Below are positions 1 to 6,892 of a DNA stretch of 21,233 nucleotides, in pieces. This stretch comes from Rhodospirillales bacterium (GTDB lineage: Bacteria; Pseudomonadota; Alphaproteobacteria; Rhodospirillales; Defluviicoccaceae). The stretch lies in the NCBI GenBank assembly GCA_026125865.1, contig JAHCKI010000008.1:1-21233 (forward strand), read 5' to 3'. The notes under the pieces are model-generated. The model had not been told where the DNA came from. It saw nothing but the letters and a program-made list of their open reading frames with translations, and searched no databases. A program made the position numbers and the translations under genes. The stretch's first letter is position 1, and every line of letters starts with the position of its first letter.

Positions 1-536
1 GGAAAGGTGGCTGTCTGCAACTGGCCGACGTTCTGCAGGTTAACCTGTCCGTCGATCTTGGCGAGCACTTCACCGCTCTGGTTGATCGTGACATCGATGG
101 CGTCCGCGGGAACGGTGACTCCCGGTAGAACCACATATCCATCATGGGTGACGATTTCACCGTTCGCGTTCAACTGGAAGGTGCCATCACGGGTATAGGC
201 GGTTTCGCCGGACGGCGTCCGGACCTGAAAGAAACCTTCGCCTTGAATGGCGAGATCGAACGGGTTGTCGGTCGCCGTCAGGCTGCCCTGAGCGTGGATG
301 CGGTAGACGGCGGCCAATTTCACACCAAGTCCGAGCTGGACACCCGTCGGCACCACCGATCCGTCATCGGCGGACGTCGACCCGACCCGGCGCAGATTCT
401 GATACAACAGGTCGTGGAATTCCGGCCTGCGGCGCATGAACCCCGTGGTGTTGATGTTGGCGAGGTTGTTGGAAACCACTTCGACATTGCGTTGCTGAGC
501 CAACATGCCGGAGGCTGCGATGTTGAGGGCTTTCAT
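1..536 (-). CDS. flgG: Flagellar distal rod protein FlgG, N-terminal part (cut by window edge)
   Basis: FlgG polymerises to form the distal part of the flagellar rod in the periplasm. The frame is open from the ATG at 536 to the window start, giving about 178 of the usual ~260 residues. The N-terminus reads MKALNIAASGMLAQQRNVEV and is followed by the rod/hook signature NNLANINTTGF and then RRRPEFHDLLYQ, which is typical of FlgG. Further on come NPFDLAIQGEGFFQV and YTRDGTF, the conserved core shared by FlgE, FlgF and FlgG. An AAGGGA sequence about 8 bases before the ATG can serve as ribosome binding site. It follows flgF with a 69-base gap on the same strand, so co-transcription from the flgF promoter is likely. 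The C-terminal polymerisation helix lies outside the window. Identification is very secure; the truncation is only the window edge. Confidence 0.96.
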   Translation of the reverse strand, partial: MKALNIAASGMLAQQRNVEVVSNNLANINTTGFMRRRPEFHDLLYQNLRRVGSTSADDGSVVPTGVQLGLGVKLAAVYRIHAQGSLTATDNPFDLAIQGEGFFQVRTPSGETAYTRDGTFQLNANGEIVTHDGYVVLPGVTVPADAIDVTINQSGEVLAKIDGQVNLQNVGQLQTATF

Positions 537-605
537 CGGATTTTTCCCTTGTGTCTTGGTAGTTTCAAGTCGTTGTCTCGCGAAATCTCTTGAACTATCG
601 CGCTG

Positions 606-1334
606 TTAACGCGCGTATTCCTGCACCATTTTTTTGATGCGTTCGTCCTCACTGTCGATCAACCTGCTCGAGCGTTCGTAGGATCGCTGCACCGAGATCA
701 TACGGGTCATCTCGACGACACCCTCGACGTTCGACCCCTCCAGCATTCCCTGCAGAACTTCGGGCGAATCTGTTTCTTCGGGGACGGCGTCGCTCGTCAT
801 CAAGCCATTGCCCACTTGGCGCAGGTCCTGAGGGTTTTCGAAGCGCACGATCTGAAACCGCCCGAGATCGCCGAATTCGGTGGATATGGTTCCGTCGCGT
901 CCAATGGTGATGTTGGTTTCGCTGCCGTCGATGGTGATGGCGGCGCCGGCATCGGCCAGGACCGCGTGGCCTTGCTCGGTAACCAATTGTCCCGTTTCAT
1001 CAAGGCGGAAATGGCCGTTGCGCGTGTACATGGTTCCACTGGGGGTTTCGACCGCGAAATAGCCGTCACCGTGGATCGCCACATCCAGTTGGTTGCCCGT
1101 CGCCTCGAGCTTGCCTTCGCTGGTGTCGCGCACCGTCGCCACATCGCGCACGAAGGACAACGTGTCGCCGAGGGCGCTTTCGCTGCTGCGACTGCGTACC
1201 AGGTAATCGGTGAACACGGGCTGCTGCGCCTTGTAACCAACGGTGTTCAAGTTCGCGATATTGTTGGCGACAACGTCCATTTGGCGCCGGAGCGCCCCTT
1301 GGTGGGAAACCGCAATATAGAGTGGTGTTTCCAT
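606..1334 (-). CDS. flgF: Flagellar basal-body rod protein FlgF
   Basis: FlgF is a proximal rod protein of the flagellar basal body, exported by the flagellar type III system. The 242-residue product has the usual length. The N-terminus (METPLYIAVSHQGALRRQMD) leads into VVANNIANLNTVGYKAQQPV, the rod-family signature; the lack of a Gly-Met after the first helix and the shorter length favour FlgF over FlgG. The central region has NQLDVAIHGDGYFAVETPSG and MYTRNGHF. The C-terminus has GSNVEGVVEMTRMISVQRSYE, the second conserved rod helix. GGAACG about 10 bases before the ATG may be the ribosome binding site. It heads a flgF-flgG unit that diverges from fliL-fliM and has a sigma-54-type promoter 50 to 65 bases upstream. 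Confidence 0.96.
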   Translation of the reverse strand: METPLYIAVSHQGALRRQMDVVANNIANLNTVGYKAQQPVFTDYLVRSRSSESALGDTLSFVRDVATVRDTSEGKLEATGNQLDVAIHGDGYFAVETPSGTMYTRNGHFRLDETGQLVTEQGHAVLADAGAAITIDGSETNITIGRDGTISTEFGDLGRFQIVRFENPQDLRQVGNGLMTSDAVPEETDSPEVLQGMLEGSNVEGVVEMTRMISVQRSYERSSRLIDSEDERIKKMVQEYAR

Positions 1335-1636
1335 GTGACGATCGTTCCTCGTATTCGACTGGTCATTCGCCGCCGATCCATTCGCACGACCCGTGCCAAA
1401 GTTTAAAATTGTTATATTACAATATGTTGGAATTCGACACAGGGTGAAGGCTGACCTCTGGTCCTTTTACCGGCATGGAATGCTCGGCAGATCTTGCCCG
1501 AAACTACTGACGGCACCGAACCCGGCAGGAATTGCCCCTCATGGCAACGAGTTGTTAACCATGCCGCCCCTACAGTCCGTGCAAATAGTGGAATAGATCG
1601 ATGACATACGGTCGTCGCACCGTCTTAGGAGAAGCA
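1335..1636. other. Divergent intergenic region between flgF and fliL
   Basis: This 302-base stretch has no convincing gene. It holds the sigma-54 site for flgF (1384-1398). Next to it is an AT-rich inverted repeat ATTGT-N6-ACAAT (1408-1423), which could bind a regulator. On the plus strand there are several partial sigma-54-like words before fliL (for example TGGCAACGAGTTGTT near 1543), but their GG-to-GC spacing is wrong. I therefore cannot name the fliL promoter. Confidence 0.6.
1384..1398 (-). promoter_or_regulatory. Sigma-54 (RpoN) promoter for flgF-flgG
   Basis: On the minus strand the sequence is TGGCACGGGTCGTGCG. It has a perfect -24 element TGGCACG, 4 spacer bases, then GTGC as the -12 element, one base off the TTGC consensus; the invariant GG and GC are 10 bases apart as required. 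The predicted start site near 1372 leaves about 38 bases of leader before the flgF ATG. Sigma-54 control of rod/hook genes through FlbD/FlrC-type activators is well known in flagellated alphaproteobacteria. No activator gene is in the window. Confidence 0.75.
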
Positions 1637-2188
1637 ATGGTCGACAACGCTCGGGCATCGGGTGAGGAAAGCGAAAACGTCGAGGGCCAGGGGTCTTCCG
1701 ACGAAGCCGCACCGCGAAAGGGAAAGAAGAAGTTGATCATCATCGGCGCCGCGATCGCGATCCTTGCGGGCGGTGGTGCCGGGGCCTTCTTTACGGGGCT
1801 TGCCGATCCGGTCGTTGCCCTCGTGGCTGGCGGGGCGGAGCATAGCGAAGAGGCCGGTGGGCATGAGGCCGCCGCCAAGGCGGATCCGATTTTCTATGAA
1901 CTTCCGGAATTCGTCGTGAACTTGAACACGACGGGCCGTCGTCCAACGTACCTCAAGATTCGCACCAACCTGGAGATACAGTCGCGTGACGACATCCTTC
2001 GGATCGAGGAGCAATTGCCGCGAATAACGGACAGCTTTCAAGTCTATTTGCGCGAGTTACGCCTCGAAGACATCAAGGGATCGGCTGGAATGTATCGTCT
2101 GCGCGAAGAACTCCTAAGACGTGTCAGCATCGCGGTGGCGCCGGTCCAAGTCAACGACGTGCTTTTTGTCGAAATGTTCATTCACTGA
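1637..2188 (+). CDS. fliL: Flagellar basal body-associated protein FliL
   Basis: FliL is a single-span inner-membrane protein that surrounds the stator units at the basal body and supports torque or stator stability. I chose the ATG at 1637 because AGGAG (1628-1632) is well placed before it; an upstream ATG at 1601 lacks such a site. The 183-residue product has a charged cytoplasmic tail (1-32), one membrane span at about 33-55 rich in Ile, Ala and Gly, a short Ala/Gly/Glu/His linker, and a periplasmic SPFH-like domain starting FYELPEFVVNLNTTGRRPTY. The C-terminus has LREELLRRVS and VLFVEMFIH, matching FliL endings. It is followed after 45 bases by fliM, the usual neighbour in alphaproteobacteria. 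Confidence 0.93.
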   Translation: MVDNARASGEESENVEGQGSSDEAAPRKGKKKLIIIGAAIAILAGGGAGAFFTGLADPVVALVAGGAEHSEEAGGHEAAAKADPIFYELPEFVVNLNTTGRRPTYLKIRTNLEIQSRDDILRIEEQLPRITDSFQVYLRELRLEDIKGSAGMYRLREELLRRVSIAVAPVQVNDVLFVEMFIH

Positions 2189-2233
2189 GCCAATGATTTT
2201 TTGAAAATCCGAAGACGAGGGAAGTAAACAGGC

Positions 2234-3358
2234 ATGACACCGCCGGAAGACGATATCGATCAGGATGCGCTCGCCGCCGAATGGGAGCAATCAGCGGGTG
2301 GCGGCGACGGTGACGATGCAGAACAAGACGATCTTGCCATCGAGTGGGATTCCGCCACGTCGGGCGGCAAGGAAGCGTCCAATGACGGCACGAATGCCCG
2401 CGTCCTCAACCAGGATGAAATCGATAGCCTGTTAGGTTTCGAGGAAGACGGCGAACGAGTAGGCGAGGGCGGTATTGAGGCTATGCTCAACAGCGCGCTC
2501 GTTTCATACGAACGACTGCCGATGTTGGAGGTCGTCTTCGATCGCATGGTTCGGCTGCTGTCCACCAGTCTCCGAAATTTTACTTCGGACAATGTTGAAG
2601 TTTCCCTCGACAATATTACCTCACTCCGTTTCAGCGAGTACCTCAATTCGATTCCACTGCCGGCCATGCTTGGTGTCATCAAGGCCCAGGAGTGGGATAA
2701 CTACGGTCTCATTACCGTCGATTCGTCGCTCATCTATTCCATTGTTGATGTCCTCCTTGGCGGTCGCCGGGGAACGGCGGCCATGCGCGTCGAGGGCCGC
2801 CCCTACACGACAATCGAACGCAACTTGGTGGAGAGGTTGCTGGAAGTCATGCTGGGAGATTTGAGCGCGGCATTCGAGCCGATCAGCCAGGTCACCTTCC
2901 AATTCGAGAGATTGGAAACCAACCCACGCTTTGCCGCCATTTCACGTCCATCCAATGCCGCTGTCGTCGCTCGCCTTCGAGTGGACATGGAAGATCGAGG
3001 CGGGCGCGTCGAACTCTTGATCCCCTATGCCACGCTGGAGCCTATTCGCGATCTTCTGCTGCAGATGTTCATGGGTGAAAAGTTCGGTCGCGACTCGATC
3101 TGGGAGGGGCATCTCGCCGACGAACTGCGGCAGACGGAGATGGAACTCGTCGCCGTCATGAGCGAAACGAGCAGTCGCTTGAAGGACATATTCGAGCTTC
3201 GAGTTGGCAGCCGATTGATGTTTAACGCGGCACCGGATTCACAGGTCACGATGCGGTGTGGAAGCGTTCCATTGTTCACCGGAAAGATGGGGCGGAAAGC
3301 AGACCGCATCGCCATTCAAATCGATGAACAAATCAAGAGTAGAAGACAGAGGGGATAG
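2234..3358 (+). CDS. fliM: Flagellar motor switch protein FliM
   Basis: FliM forms the middle of the cytoplasmic C-ring and binds phosphorylated CheY to switch rotation. The 374-residue product carries LNQDEIDSLLGF (residues 58-69), the CheY-binding EIDxLL motif, here about 60 residues from the start rather than at the extreme N-terminus. The extension before it is acidic and holds two similar words, DALAAEWEQS (11-20) and DDLAIEWDSA (32-41). The CheC-like middle domain follows (SYERLPMLEVVFDRMVRLLS, then VDVLLGGRRGTAAM), and the C-terminal SpoA/FliN-like domain ends with VPLFTGKMGRKADRIAIQI. The ATG is preceded by GAGGGAAG at 2217-2224. The stop is 2 bases before the next gene. FliG and FliN are not in the window. 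Confidence 0.97.
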   Translation: MTPPEDDIDQDALAAEWEQSAGGGDGDDAEQDDLAIEWDSATSGGKEASNDGTNARVLNQDEIDSLLGFEEDGERVGEGGIEAMLNSALVSYERLPMLEVVFDRMVRLLSTSLRNFTSDNVEVSLDNITSLRFSEYLNSIPLPAMLGVIKAQEWDNYGLITVDSSLIYSIVDVLLGGRRGTAAMRVEGRPYTTIERNLVERLLEVMLGDLSAAFEPISQVTFQFERLETNPRFAAISRPSNAAVVARLRVDMEDRGGRVELLIPYATLEPIRDLLLQMFMGEKFGRDSIWEGHLADELRQTEMELVAVMSETSSRLKDIFELRVGSRLMFNAAPDSQVTMRCGSVPLFTGKMGRKADRIAIQIDEQIKSRRQRG

Positions 3359-3360
3359 CC

Positions 3361-3825
3361 GTGACTTTGACTGTAATTCTCGATCTCACCCTGGCGATGT
3401 TGCTTGCGGTTACGATCATCTACGCTGCCCTTCTCAATCACAAACTCGCCTTGCTACGGCGAGAGCGGCAACAACTTGACCAAGCCGCCGGCGGATTGCA
3501 GGAAACCCTGGTTCGCGCCGAGCAAAGTATCGAGGGGCTGAAAAGTTCAACGGAAGGACTGAAAGACAGGGTCGAAAAGTCCCACAAGCTTTGCGATGAC
3601 CTTAGTTTTCTGATCCATCGCGGTGAGAGCCTGGCGGACAATCTCGAAGGGCGGGTCAAGGCGCCGGCGCCTACAAAAACCACGACCCCTGAGCGGGGAC
3701 CGGCAAGCAAGGCGAAGGCCAAACCGAAGGTCGGTTTATCTAAGGAAATGGTCAGAAGCGAAGCGCAATCCGAAGCGGAGCGCGAACTGTTGAATGCCCT
3801 CGGTGCAGTGAATTCGGTCAGGTAG
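3361..3825 (+). CDS. DUF6468-type membrane-anchored coiled-coil protein in flagellar operon
   Basis: The start is GTG at 3361, two bases after the fliM stop, with AGAGGGGA just upstream; tight spacing suggests translational coupling. The 154-residue product has one N-terminal membrane span (about residues 5-25) and then a long Gln/Glu/Lys-rich helical region (about 30-100) that looks like a coiled coil. A Pro/Lys-rich linker follows, and a short conserved-looking tail SEAERELLNALGAVNSVR. The position between fliM and motE matches the DUF6468 family of alphaproteobacterial flagellar clusters. Its biochemical role is not known to me; from topology and neighbours it may act at the basal body or stator. 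Confidence 0.72.
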   Translation: MTLTVILDLTLAMLLAVTIIYAALLNHKLALLRRERQQLDQAAGGLQETLVRAEQSIEGLKSSTEGLKDRVEKSHKLCDDLSFLIHRGESLADNLEGRVKAPAPTKTTTPERGPASKAKAKPKVGLSKEMVRSEAQSEAERELLNALGAVNSVR

Positions 3826-3835
3826 CGAGGATAGC

Positions 3836-4624
3836 ATGCAAGAGGCATTGAGTAAGTTTCGCATCCTGCCGTTCGTCATGGCCGTTGCGGGTTTGGCTCT
3901 GGTCGTCAAAATGGATCTCGCGTGGACAGGGATCCGCGGCATGATGACAGGGGCGATCGTCATATCGGTCGCTCACGCTTCGCAGTCAAAGAATGAAGAT
4001 GCCCATGGTGAGCACCAGCCCGATGAGGGGCAGCATGAAGGGACGAAAGACTCGCACAAGAGTGGCGGTGGAGACCATGGCACCGAAAGCGCAGACGCTC
4101 ATGGTGATGCCGATGCCGGTCAAGGTTCCGAGGGCGGAGGAGCCAATGAACACGGCGCTCACTCGCTGACAGCACCTGAAAGCTCACAAAAATTCAGTGA
4201 GCGAGAGGTCGAGGTACTGCAGCGTCTCGCGCACCGTCGGGAGACTTTGGATACCCGCGAACGCACCATTCAGGAACGGGACGCCTTGCTGCGGGCAGCC
4301 GAGACGCGCATCGATCAAAAAATTCTTGAGCTCAAGGACCTGAAGGCGACATTGGAGCAGCTCATCGACGCGTATGACGAGCAGCAAACGGCCAAAATCC
4401 AATCTCTCGTCAAAATCTACGAGGCGATGAAGCCGAAGGATGCGGCGCGCATTCTCGAAGGTTTGGAGATGGATACACTGTTGCTGGTGGCCGAGCACAT
4501 GAAAGAGCGCAAACTGGCATCCATCATGGCGCAGATGAATCCGCAAAGAGCCAAGGACATCACCGTTGAACTGGCTCGCCTCAGACAGCTACCGATTGAC
4601 GGAACCCCGGACAAACGTGGGTGA
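3836..4624 (+). CDS. motE: MotE-like flagellar protein (MgtE-N/FliG-like C-terminal domain)
   Basis: The 262-residue product starts with a signal-anchor type segment (about 10-48). It then has a hydrophilic linker (about 51-112) rich in His, Asp, Glu and Gly, with eight histidines, then a coiled coil (about 118-182), and a C-terminal helical domain (about 186-250). The C-terminal domain contains KIYEAMKPKDAARILEGL and LASIMAQMNPQRAKDITVEL, the MgtE N-terminal/FliG-like fold seen in MotE. In Sinorhizobium MotE is a periplasmic chaperone for the stator-associated MotC, which gives the likely role here. GAGGATAGC precedes the ATG. It lies 10 bases after the DUF6468 gene. The family call is good; the exact MotE function is inferred, as no motC is visible. 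Confidence 0.75.
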   Translation: MQEALSKFRILPFVMAVAGLALVVKMDLAWTGIRGMMTGAIVISVAHASQSKNEDAHGEHQPDEGQHEGTKDSHKSGGGDHGTESADAHGDADAGQGSEGGGANEHGAHSLTAPESSQKFSEREVEVLQRLAHRRETLDTRERTIQERDALLRAAETRIDQKILELKDLKATLEQLIDAYDEQQTAKIQSLVKIYEAMKPKDAARILEGLEMDTLLLVAEHMKERKLASIMAQMNPQRAKDITVELARLRQLPIDGTPDKRG

Positions 4625-4632
4625 AGTTAAGG

Positions 4633-4661
4633 TTGCAGAAACTTTATGAACGCAATAATTA
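4633..4661 (+). promoter_or_regulatory. Possible housekeeping promoter before cheY
   Basis: TTGCAG (4633-4638) and TAATTA (4656-4661) are 17 bases apart in the 120-base gap between motE and cheY. The match to the sigma-70 consensus is only partial, so this is a candidate. The gap itself suggests that cheY may have its own start of transcription. Confidence 0.25.
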
Positions 4662-4744
4662 GTATAGTGCAAAGGTTGGCCGTGCACCCGGTGATTGGGC
4701 GTCGGCAAAGGCTCGCAAAAGTTTTTTAGCCCATGGAGTCGCGT

Positions 4745-5131
4745 ATGGCTGTTGACCGCAACATGCAGGTTCTCATTGTCGACGACTATAAGACGATGCT
4801 GCGCATCATCCGTAACCTTCTGAGACAGCTTGAGTTCAACAATATCGACGAAGCGACTGACGGCACAACGGCGCTTGCAAAGCTTCGAAGGAAAGACTTC
4901 GGTCTGGTTATCTCGGACTGGAACATGGAGCCGATGACCGGGTTGCAGCTCCTCCGCGAGGTGCGGTCCGATCAAAAATTGAAGCACATACCGTTCATCA
5001 TGGTTACGGCGGAGAGCAAGACGGAGAACGTCGTCGCGGCCAAGCAGGCCGGGGTCTCGAACTATATCGTCAAGCCATTTAACGCCGAGACGCTGAAATC
5101 GAAGCTGGTTTCCGTTCTCGGCCCCTTCTAG
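4745..5131 (+). CDS. cheY: Chemotaxis response regulator CheY (single receiver domain)
   Basis: A 128-residue receiver with no output domain. Phosphorylated CheY binds FliM and changes flagellar rotation. All key residues are present: acidic pair D13-D14, phospho-acceptor D58 in LVISDWNMEP, T88 in IMVTAE, Y107 and K110 in YIVKPF. The ATG at 4745 is preferred over the ATG at 4733, because GGAG (4735-4738) sits six bases before it. Its place next to fliM and the MotB-like genes, away from any cheA, is common in alphaproteobacteria, which often carry several CheY proteins. Confidence in the family is very high; which kinase feeds it cannot be seen. Confidence 0.95.
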   Translation: MAVDRNMQVLIVDDYKTMLRIIRNLLRQLEFNNIDEATDGTTALAKLRRKDFGLVISDWNMEPMTGLQLLREVRSDQKLKHIPFIMVTAESKTENVVAAKQAGVSNYIVKPFNAETLKSKLVSVLGPF

Positions 5132-5243
5132 CGTTCCGATCCCGGTGAATGCAGCCCGTTTGTCAGCGTCGATGAAACGGATCAACATCTTGGCGCCAAG
5201 TGCTCGATCAGAAACACGGATCGGTAATTATTAGGCGATCTCT

Positions 5244-6152
5244 ATGGCGGAGGCTTTCGACGACCTCCAGCGTGTCACCTTAAATTCCGGTGACGACATC
5301 GAGCACATGAGGGGTGTCGAGGAGGACGCCGGGATGGCAGAAACGTTCGCTCCTGCTTTGAACACGCCAAATGTGCCCTCGCCCGATGATGTTACCCCGG
5401 CGAGCGACGGAGAGCGCTCATGCTGGATAGGGCCTCGATTCTACGTCCCGGCGGGAGAACACGGCTCCACCACGGAAGTCGATACGACGCATACCCTTCT
5501 TTTGGCGCTTTTTCTTGTTGTCCTGGCGTTCTTTATCGTCCTGGTCAGCTATTCGACCATTGACGGCAGAAGGTCGGACGCGATCATGGGGAGTTTGACG
5601 TCGACGTTCGCCGCCCATCGGAACGGTTTGCAACAGCCTTACCAACTCGGAAGCGCAGAGGGTGATGTCGTCGCCACCGATAGAGCGGAGGAGCAACTCG
5701 CGACACTGTTTGCAACACGCCTTCGATTGGACGAGGTTGATGTCAAGCGTGTCGGCCGAGCGGTAGAATTGGCGATGCCGACCGACGTTCTGTTTCGGCA
5801 TGGCAGCGACGTGCTGCGGCAGGGGCGGCTATCGGTCTTGGATCGACTGGTGGCGACCGTCAGCCAGCGGCTGTCGAGCACGCCGTATGCTTTGACGCTT
5901 CGTTTCGAACGGGTCGAACCCGCCGATCGCGCCTTGCCGTACGGACCTGACAGCTTGGTCGTGCGCCGGGCTGATTCGATCGCTTCCGCCTTGGTCGAAC
6001 GCGGACTTCCGACGAATGCCATCACCATCGCGGCCGAGCCCGCTCATCGGGACGGGTTTGTTTTCGCTTTTCGGATTTTGTCGACGAACCGTCGGTGTCG
6101 GGTTCCGGTCGTGTGTAATTGGTTGGGTGGGCTAGGAGATGTGTTGCCATGA
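5244..6152 (+). CDS. MotB/OmpA-like protein lacking the channel aspartate
   Basis: A 302-residue protein with a long hydrophilic N-terminal region (1-80), one membrane span THTLLLALFLVVLAFFIVLV (about 82-101) and a periplasmic OmpA-like domain. In that domain VLFRHGSDVLRQGRLSVLDR corresponds to the usual MotB peptidoglycan-binding start, and VVRRADSIASALVERGLPT to the helix near its end. Aligned to the next gene through the shared FF pair, the essential proton-binding Asp is replaced by Ala (A88); the nearest acidic residue is D80, outside the span. It may therefore be a structural or partner subunit. The last codons overlap the next gene (ATGA at 6149-6152). The RBS is weak, so the start is less sure; an internal ATG at residue 22 or 31 is possible. 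Confidence 0.7.
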   Translation: MAEAFDDLQRVTLNSGDDIEHMRGVEEDAGMAETFAPALNTPNVPSPDDVTPASDGERSCWIGPRFYVPAGEHGSTTEVDTTHTLLLALFLVVLAFFIVLVSYSTIDGRRSDAIMGSLTSTFAAHRNGLQQPYQLGSAEGDVVATDRAEEQLATLFATRLRLDEVDVKRVGRAVELAMPTDVLFRHGSDVLRQGRLSVLDRLVATVSQRLSSTPYALTLRFERVEPADRALPYGPDSLVVRRADSIASALVERGLPTNAITIAAEPAHRDGFVFAFRILSTNRRCRVPVVCNWLGGLGDVLP

Positions 6153-6892
6153 AATATAGCCATCTCGCGCCGGTGGTCGAAGACGCCTGCGGCACCCCCG
6201 CGCTTTGCCGTCATCCCGCGTCCGATCGCGCTTGGATTGTGACATTCGCCGATCTCGCGGCCCTTATGTTGACGTTTTTTGTGATGATGTTCGCCATGAG
6301 CGGCGTAAAGTCGGACCTATGGCGTTCGACGGTGAACTCTTTGACCCAGGCCTTGCACCTTCCCCCTGTGGAATGGACTGTCGTACCAATTGCCCGCCAA
6401 AACAGTTATTTGGCGGATGACACCATGGATTCCAACCTGGACTACCTGGGGATTGTTCTGAAAGAAACGCTACAGGGCGATTCGCTTTTGTCGCAAGGCG
6501 CCGTTGTGCGTGAACCGGGAGCCCTGGTCCTGGCATTCCCGAGCAGATTGCTTTTTTCATCCACCGACGCCGAGGTGTCGGGACCGGCCAAGCTGACTTT
6601 AGCGGCGCTTGGCGCCGAACTCCGTAACATCGGCAACCCGGTTGGCGTGAGCGGTTACGCCAGCGAAGAAGATGCCGAGAGCAGCCGCTACGGATCGAGT
6701 TGGGCGTTGTCTGTCGCTCGCGCTTCCGCCGTTGCCGGCATTTTGGCGGATGCGGGTTACGATCGGCCGCTGAAGATTTTCGGTCGGACCCTTGCCCATC
6801 CTGCTTCAGGTCAGGCATATGGATGGGGCGAATTCGAAACGGCGTCGAATCGGGTCGATATCGTTATCTTGCCCCGTTCGGGAGGTCGGTGA
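6149..6892 (+). CDS. motB: MotB-like flagellar stator protein with canonical channel aspartate
   Basis: The 247-residue product has a short cytoplasmic tail, one span with the stator signature WIVTFADLAALMLTFFVMM (29-47) in which D35 is the expected proton-binding residue, and a periplasmic OmpA-like domain. That domain includes LLFSSTDAEVSGPAKLTLAA, the helix LSVARASAVAGILADAGYD and the end motif NRVDIVILPRSG. In MotB the domain anchors the stator to peptidoglycan. The ATG at 6149 overlaps the previous stop (ATGA) and has AGGAG at 6134-6138; an upstream TTG at 6119 is less likely. No MotA partner is in the window, so the stator A subunit must be encoded elsewhere. The paralogue just upstream lacks this Asp. 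Confidence 0.8.
   Translation: MKYSHLAPVVEDACGTPALCRHPASDRAWIVTFADLAALMLTFFVMMFAMSGVKSDLWRSTVNSLTQALHLPPVEWTVVPIARQNSYLADDTMDSNLDYLGIVLKETLQGDSLLSQGAVVREPGALVLAFPSRLLFSSTDAEVSGPAKLTLAALGAELRNIGNPVGVSGYASEEDAESSRYGSSWALSVARASAVAGILADAGYDRPLKIFGRTLAHPASGQAYGWGEFETASNRVDIVILPRSGGR

Noticed and set aside
816..1406. Plus-strand open frame of 196 codons opposite flgF
   Set aside because: flgF on the other strand is unmistakable, and this frame has no family features.
1403..1417. Possible CtrA site (TTAA-N7-TTAA) between flgF and fliL
   Set aside because: Only the first half matches; the second half reads ATAT.
1543..1557. Possible sigma-54 site TGGCAACGAGTTGTT before fliL
   Set aside because: The distance between the GG and the expected GC is wrong by one base and the -12 element reads GT.
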